Assembly (NCBI RefSeq): GCF_002354895.1
Contig: NZ_CP023439.1
Coordinates: 1,364,001-1,428,000, forward strand
From: Thauera sp. K11
Lineage (GTDB): Bacteria; Pseudomonadota; Gammaproteobacteria; Burkholderiales; Rhodocyclaceae
Reading direction: 5' to 3'
DNA: 64,000 nucleotides
The notes beneath the pieces were generated by a model. That model saw only the letters and a list, made by a program, of their open reading frames with translations, was not told where the DNA came from and searched no databases. How positions within the stretch are numbered: the stretch's first letter is position 1; the number at the start of each line of letters is the position of its first letter. The position numbers and the translations under genes are program-made. Of this stretch, positions 60,612 through 64,000 are shown one piece after another.

Positions 60612-62987
60612 ATGCGAATCTTGATCGTCCTGTTCGGTATCGGGGTCTGGCTCTTCCAGCAGCAGGCCGACCTGCCGGTGCCCGCCTGGCGCATCTACGG
60701 CTGGTGTGGGTGGACCGTGGCGCTGCCGGCCTTGTTCCGGCTCGCGCATCGCCCGGTGCAGGCAGGGGATGGCGGCGTCCGCCGGCTCGCGCTCGCCGCG
60801 GCCGCCGGCTGCATGGCGCTGTGCGCCGGATTCCTGTGGTCGGCGCAGCGCGCCGAATGGCGGCTCACCGACGCCCTGCCGATGGTGCTCGAAGGCGTGG
60901 ACATCGCGCTCACCGGGCGTGTCGACGAGTTGCCGCAGCAACTGGCCGACGGTGTGCGCTTCGCATTCGTGCCGGACGCCGGCGCGGAGGGCGTTCCACG
61001 GCGGATACTGCTGTCGTGGTATCGGCTGCGGGACGACGAGGCGCCACCCGACGTCGCGGCGGGCGAACGCTGGCGTTTCGTCGTGCGCCTGAAGCGCCCC
61101 CACGGCTTCGTCAATCCGGCCGGTTTCGACTACGAGGCATGGCTGCTCGAGCGCGGCCTGAGGGCGAGCGGCTACGTGCGCGGCGACGCCGGCAGGCTCG
61201 ATTCCGGAGCGGCGTCCTTCATGCACCGGGTGCATCGGGCACGCGCCGCGATCCGCGACCGCTTCCTCGCCGTGCTCGGCGACGCGCCCTATGCCGGCGT
61301 GCTGGTCGCGCTGGTGGTCGGCGACCAGCGGGCGATTCCGGCCGGGCAGTGGGAGGTCTTCCGCCGCACCGGCATCTCGCACCTGGTCGCCATCTCCGGC
61401 ATGCACATCTCGCTTGCCGGACTGCTTGGCGCGGCTCTGGCCGGCGCCTTGTGGCGCCGCGTGCCGGCCCTCGTCCTGCGCCTGCCGGCGAGAAAGGCGG
61501 CGGCCGTGGCCGCGATCGCCGCGGCGACCGGCTACGCGCTGCTCGCCGGCATGGGGATTCCGGTGCTGCGCGCGCTGATCATGCTGTGCGTCGTGGGGCT
61601 GGCGCTCCTGCTCGGGCGTTCGCCGTCGCCGTCCCGGGTGCTGCTCCTCGCCCTGGCCGGCGTGCTGATCGCCGATCCGTGGGCCGTCCTCGCCGCGGGC
61701 TTCTGGCTGTCCTTCGCCGCCGTCGGCGTCATCCTGCTGGTGCTGGGCGCCCGCCACGGCGTGCGCGGGCGGGGGGATGGCTGGCGTGCGGCGGTGAAGA
61801 CGCAGATCGCGATCACCCTGGCAACCGTGCCCCTGCTGATCGCGCTGTTCCAGTCCTTCTCCGTCGTCTCGCCGCTGGCCAATGCGCTGGCGATTCCGGT
61901 GGTGAGCTTCCTCGTCACGCCGCTCGCGTTCCTGGCCGCGCTGCTGCCGTTCGAGTGGCCGCTGCAACTGGCCCATGCCTCGTTCTCGGTGCTGATGCAG
62001 CCGGTGGAGTGGTTGTCGGCGACGCCGCTGGCGCTCTGGCGGCAGGCGGCGGCACCGGCCTGGCTGCTGCTGGCGGGGGCCGCCGCCGCGGCGGTGGTGC
62101 TGCTGCCGCGCGCCACGCCGGTCCGTGCGCCGGCGGGCGTGGTGCTCGCCGCGCTGCTGCTGTGGCAGCCCGGACGGCCGGCGCCCGGCGACTTCGCCGC
62201 GACCGTGCTCGACGTCGGCCAGGGGCTGGCCGTCCATGTGCAGACGGCGACGCATTCGCTTCTGTACGATGCCGGTCCGCCTTACGGCGACGAGGCGGAT
62301 GCGGGCGAGCGCGTGATCCTGCCCTTTCTGGCCGCCAGCGGCGTCGCGCGGCTCGACCGCCTCGTGCTGTCGCACGACGATGCGGACCACGTGGGCGGTG
62401 CGCGCAGCGTGCTGGAGGGGGTCGAGGTGGGCGCCATGCTTGCCTCGGGGGACGATGCTGCGGGCTTCCGGCACGACACCGTGGCGCCCGGCGGCGGGCG
62501 CCTGGCCTGCGGCGCCGGGCAGCGCTGGGAGTGGGATGGCGTGCGCTTCGAGGTGCTGCATCCGTGGCCCGGGGGGAGGCCCGCGCGCCGCAACAACGAC
62601 CTGTCGTGCGTGGTCAAGGTGACGGCCGGCGGCGGCTCCCTGCTGCTGGTGGGCGATCTCGAGGCGCCCGGCGAGGCGGCGATGATCGCGCGCCACGGCG
62701 TGGATGCGCTGGCGAGTTCGGTCGTCGTCGTCGGCCATCACGGCAGCCGCTCGTCGTCCTCGCCCGCCTTCGTCGATGCCGTCATGCCCGAGGCCGCGAT
62801 CCACTCCGCAGGCTACCGCAACCGCTTCGGCCATCCCCATCCGGCGGTATGGGCGCGCTGGGCCGGGGCCGGCGCGCGCAACTGGCGCACCGACAGCCAG
62901 GGGGCGATCGGCATCCGCGTGACGGCGGCCGGCATCGACGTCGCCGCCGCGCGGGAGCAGCGTCCGCGCTACTGGCACGGCCGCTGA
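60612..62987 (+). CDS. comEC: ComEC/Rec2 family DNA internalization protein
   Basis: ComEC forms the inner-membrane channel for single-stranded DNA in natural transformation. The 791-residue protein has an N-terminal hydrophobic region with a DUF4131 domain (20-180), the competence domain with HLVAISGMHISLAGLLGA near residue 256 and about eight further helices, and a C-terminal metallo-beta-lactamase domain (about 530-780) with the motif LSHDDADHVGG near 587 and VVGHHGSRSS near 708, suggesting nuclease activity. Three domains in order and normal length suggest an intact gene. Confidence 0.93.
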   Translation: MRILIVLFGIGVWLFQQQADLPVPAWRIYGWCGWTVALPALFRLAHRPVQAGDGGVRRLALAAAAGCMALCAGFLWSAQRAEWRLTDALPMVLEGVDIALTGRVDELPQQLADGVRFAFVPDAGAEGVPRRILLSWYRLRDDEAPPDVAAGERWRFVVRLKRPHGFVNPAGFDYEAWLLERGLRASGYVRGDAGRLDSGAASFMHRVHRARAAIRDRFLAVLGDAPYAGVLVALVVGDQRAIPAGQWEVFRRTGISHLVAISGMHISLAGLLGAALAGALWRRVPALVLRLPARKAAAVAAIAAATGYALLAGMGIPVLRALIMLCVVGLALLLGRSPSPSRVLLLALAGVLIADPWAVLAAGFWLSFAAVGVILLVLGARHGVRGRGDGWRAAVKTQIAITLATVPLLIALFQSFSVVSPLANALAIPVVSFLVTPLAFLAALLPFEWPLQLAHASFSVLMQPVEWLSATPLALWRQAAAPAWLLLAGAAAAAVVLLPRATPVRAPAGVVLAALLLWQPGRPAPGDFAATVLDVGQGLAVHVQTATHSLLYDAGPPYGDEADAGERVILPFLAASGVARLDRLVLSHDDADHVGGARSVLEGVEVGAMLASGDDAAGFRHDTVAPGGGRLACGAGQRWEWDGVRFEVLHPWPGGRPARRNNDLSCVVKVTAGGGSLLLVGDLEAPGEAAMIARHGVDALASSVVVVGHHGSRSSSSPAFVDAVMPEAAIHSAGYRNRFGHPHPAVWARWAGAGARNWRTDSQGAIGIRVTAAGIDVAAAREQRPRYWHGR

Positions 62988-63058
62988 AGGGCGGCCTCCG
63001 CGCCGCGGTGCGCAATGCTAGACTCGAACCGACCTTTGCCCTTCGGGAGATGCCCGCC

Positions 63059-63972
63059 ATGAGCCTCATTTCCGACATCCGCCAGGCTTTCGAGCCCGAA
63101 CGCCCCCGCCATGCATTGCGCGAGCGCAGCGTGCAGTGCATCGGTCCTCACGGACTGCATCGCGTGGCCTATGTGGAATGGGGCGACCGCGACAATCCGC
63201 GCGTGGTGGTCTGCGCGCATGGGCTGACGCGCAACGGCCGCGACTTCGACGACCTGGCACGCGCACTGGCGGACGACTTCCGCGTCATCTGCCCGGACGT
63301 GGTCGGCCGCGGGCGCAGCGACTGGCTGGGCGTGAAGACCGACTACGGCTTTCCGGTCTATGTACCGGACATGGTCACGCTGATCGCGCGCCTGGACGTC
63401 GAGACGGTGTCTTGGGTCGGGACCTCGATGGGCGGCATGATCGGGATGTTCATCGCCAGCCAGCCCCACGGCCCGATCACCCGCCTGGTGCTCAACGACG
63501 TCGGGCCGGTCATCACCGCGGTGTCGCTGCAGCGCATCGGCGACTACGTGGGCAGGGCGCCGGTGTTCCCGTCCATGGAGGCGGCCGAGACCTACATCCG
63601 CGAGGTGAGCGCACCCTTCGGCACGCTCACCGATGCGCAGTGGCGGCATCTCACCCAGTATTCGGTCAGGCCGGTCCACGGCGAGTCGGGCGTCGGCTTC
63701 ACGATGGTGTACGACCCCGCCATCGGCGATGTCTTCCGCACGACGCCGGTCCAGGAGGATGTCGACCTGTGGGCGGTATACGAACGCATCGCCTGCCCGA
63801 CCCTGGTCCTGAGGGGGTGGAATCCGATCTGCTGGAGCATGCCACCCTCGAGCAGATGGCGGTGCGCGGGCCGCGTGCGCAGACGGTGGAATTCCCCGGC
63901 GTGGGCCACGCGCCGATGCTGATGGATGCGGAGCAGATTGCGGTGGTGCGCGACTTCCTGCTCGCCGGCTGA
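63059..63972 (+). pseudogene. Alpha/beta hydrolase gene with a frameshift near its 3' end
   Basis: From the ATG at 63059 (GGGAG upstream) the frame encodes an alpha/beta hydrolase with VCAHGLTRNGRDFDDLA, the nucleophile elbow GTSMGG (Ser near residue 123) and NDVGP. After CPTLVLRG (near residue 255) it goes out of frame; the expected ending VESDLLEHATLEQMAV and the catalytic-His block FPGVGHAPMLMD continue in another frame to a stop at 63970-63972. One additional G in the run 63813-63817 would restore a 304-residue protein. As written the product loses its catalytic His. Assembly error is the simplest explanation. Confidence 0.82.
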
Positions 63973-64000
63973 GCCTCGCCCATGCCGTCCGGCCTTTTCT
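63973..64000. other. Window end
   Basis: The last 28 bases are past the hydrolase stop and hold nothing that can be assigned. Confidence 0.3.

Overview
The window is a contiguous piece of a high-GC betaproteobacterial chromosome. Protein sequences and gene order (pyrG-kdsA-eno-ftsB, scpA-scpB-rluB, rimP-nusA-infB-rbfA-truB-rpsO-pnp) point to Rhodocyclales, of Azoarcus/Thauera type; that placement is inference from recognised families, not from a search. Almost all of it is core genome: about 60 protein genes, three tRNAs, no rRNA, no CRISPR array, no transposase and no prophage.

Layout. 1-3.4 kb: lipid/ketone metabolism (ETF-ubiquinone oxidoreductase fragment, thioesterase, acetoacetyl-CoA synthetase, isochorismatase-like hydrolase) around a perfect 20-bp palindromic operator. 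3.7-8.1 kb: pyrG-kdsA-eno-ftsB. 8.1-15.1 kb: CBS protein, NlpC/P60 lipoprotein, SIMPL protein, DMT exporter, gamma-carbonic anhydrase, rlmJ, MazG-like protein, phosphate permease. 15.1-17.3 kb: an operon fabI / mini kinase-like protein / highly diverged FolE homologue, divergent from a HAD-fold gene. 17.4-28.5 kb: conserved singletons (YaeQ, AcpH, SrkA, DeaD-type helicase, cold-shock protein, YlqF GTPase, YitT, alpha/beta hydrolase, PHP phosphatase, YciO). 28.5-40.8 kb: M50 protease, scpA-scpB-rluB, then the transcription/translation block rimP to pnp. 41-42 kb: dksA and a tRNA-Pro/Arg/His operon. 42-44.3 kb: hemerythrin, a frameshifted DUF2249 gene and a multi-histidine membrane protein, behind an FNR/Dnr-type site. 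44.4-50.6 kb: MFS transporter, flavoprotein, giant DUF748 protein. 50.7-57.7 kb: spermidine-synthase-like protein, metY, gcvT, and a solitary dnaE2 with its own LexA box. 57.9-64 kb: lolC/E-lolD, DUF2062 protein, comEC, and a frameshifted alpha/beta hydrolase.

The points most worth following are: (i) the fabI operon carrying a FolE-fold protein that lacks the catalytic His and several substrate residues, beside a 198-residue kinase-like protein that ends just after its DFG-equivalent Asp; (ii) a dispersed repeat of four consecutive hairpins, two copies, each starting exactly at the stop codon of the preceding gene; (iii) a second structured repeat before pyrG whose stem differences are all G-U wobbles; (iv) a leader with an intrinsic terminator immediately before rimP; (v) two genes broken at poly-G runs, which may be assembly errors.
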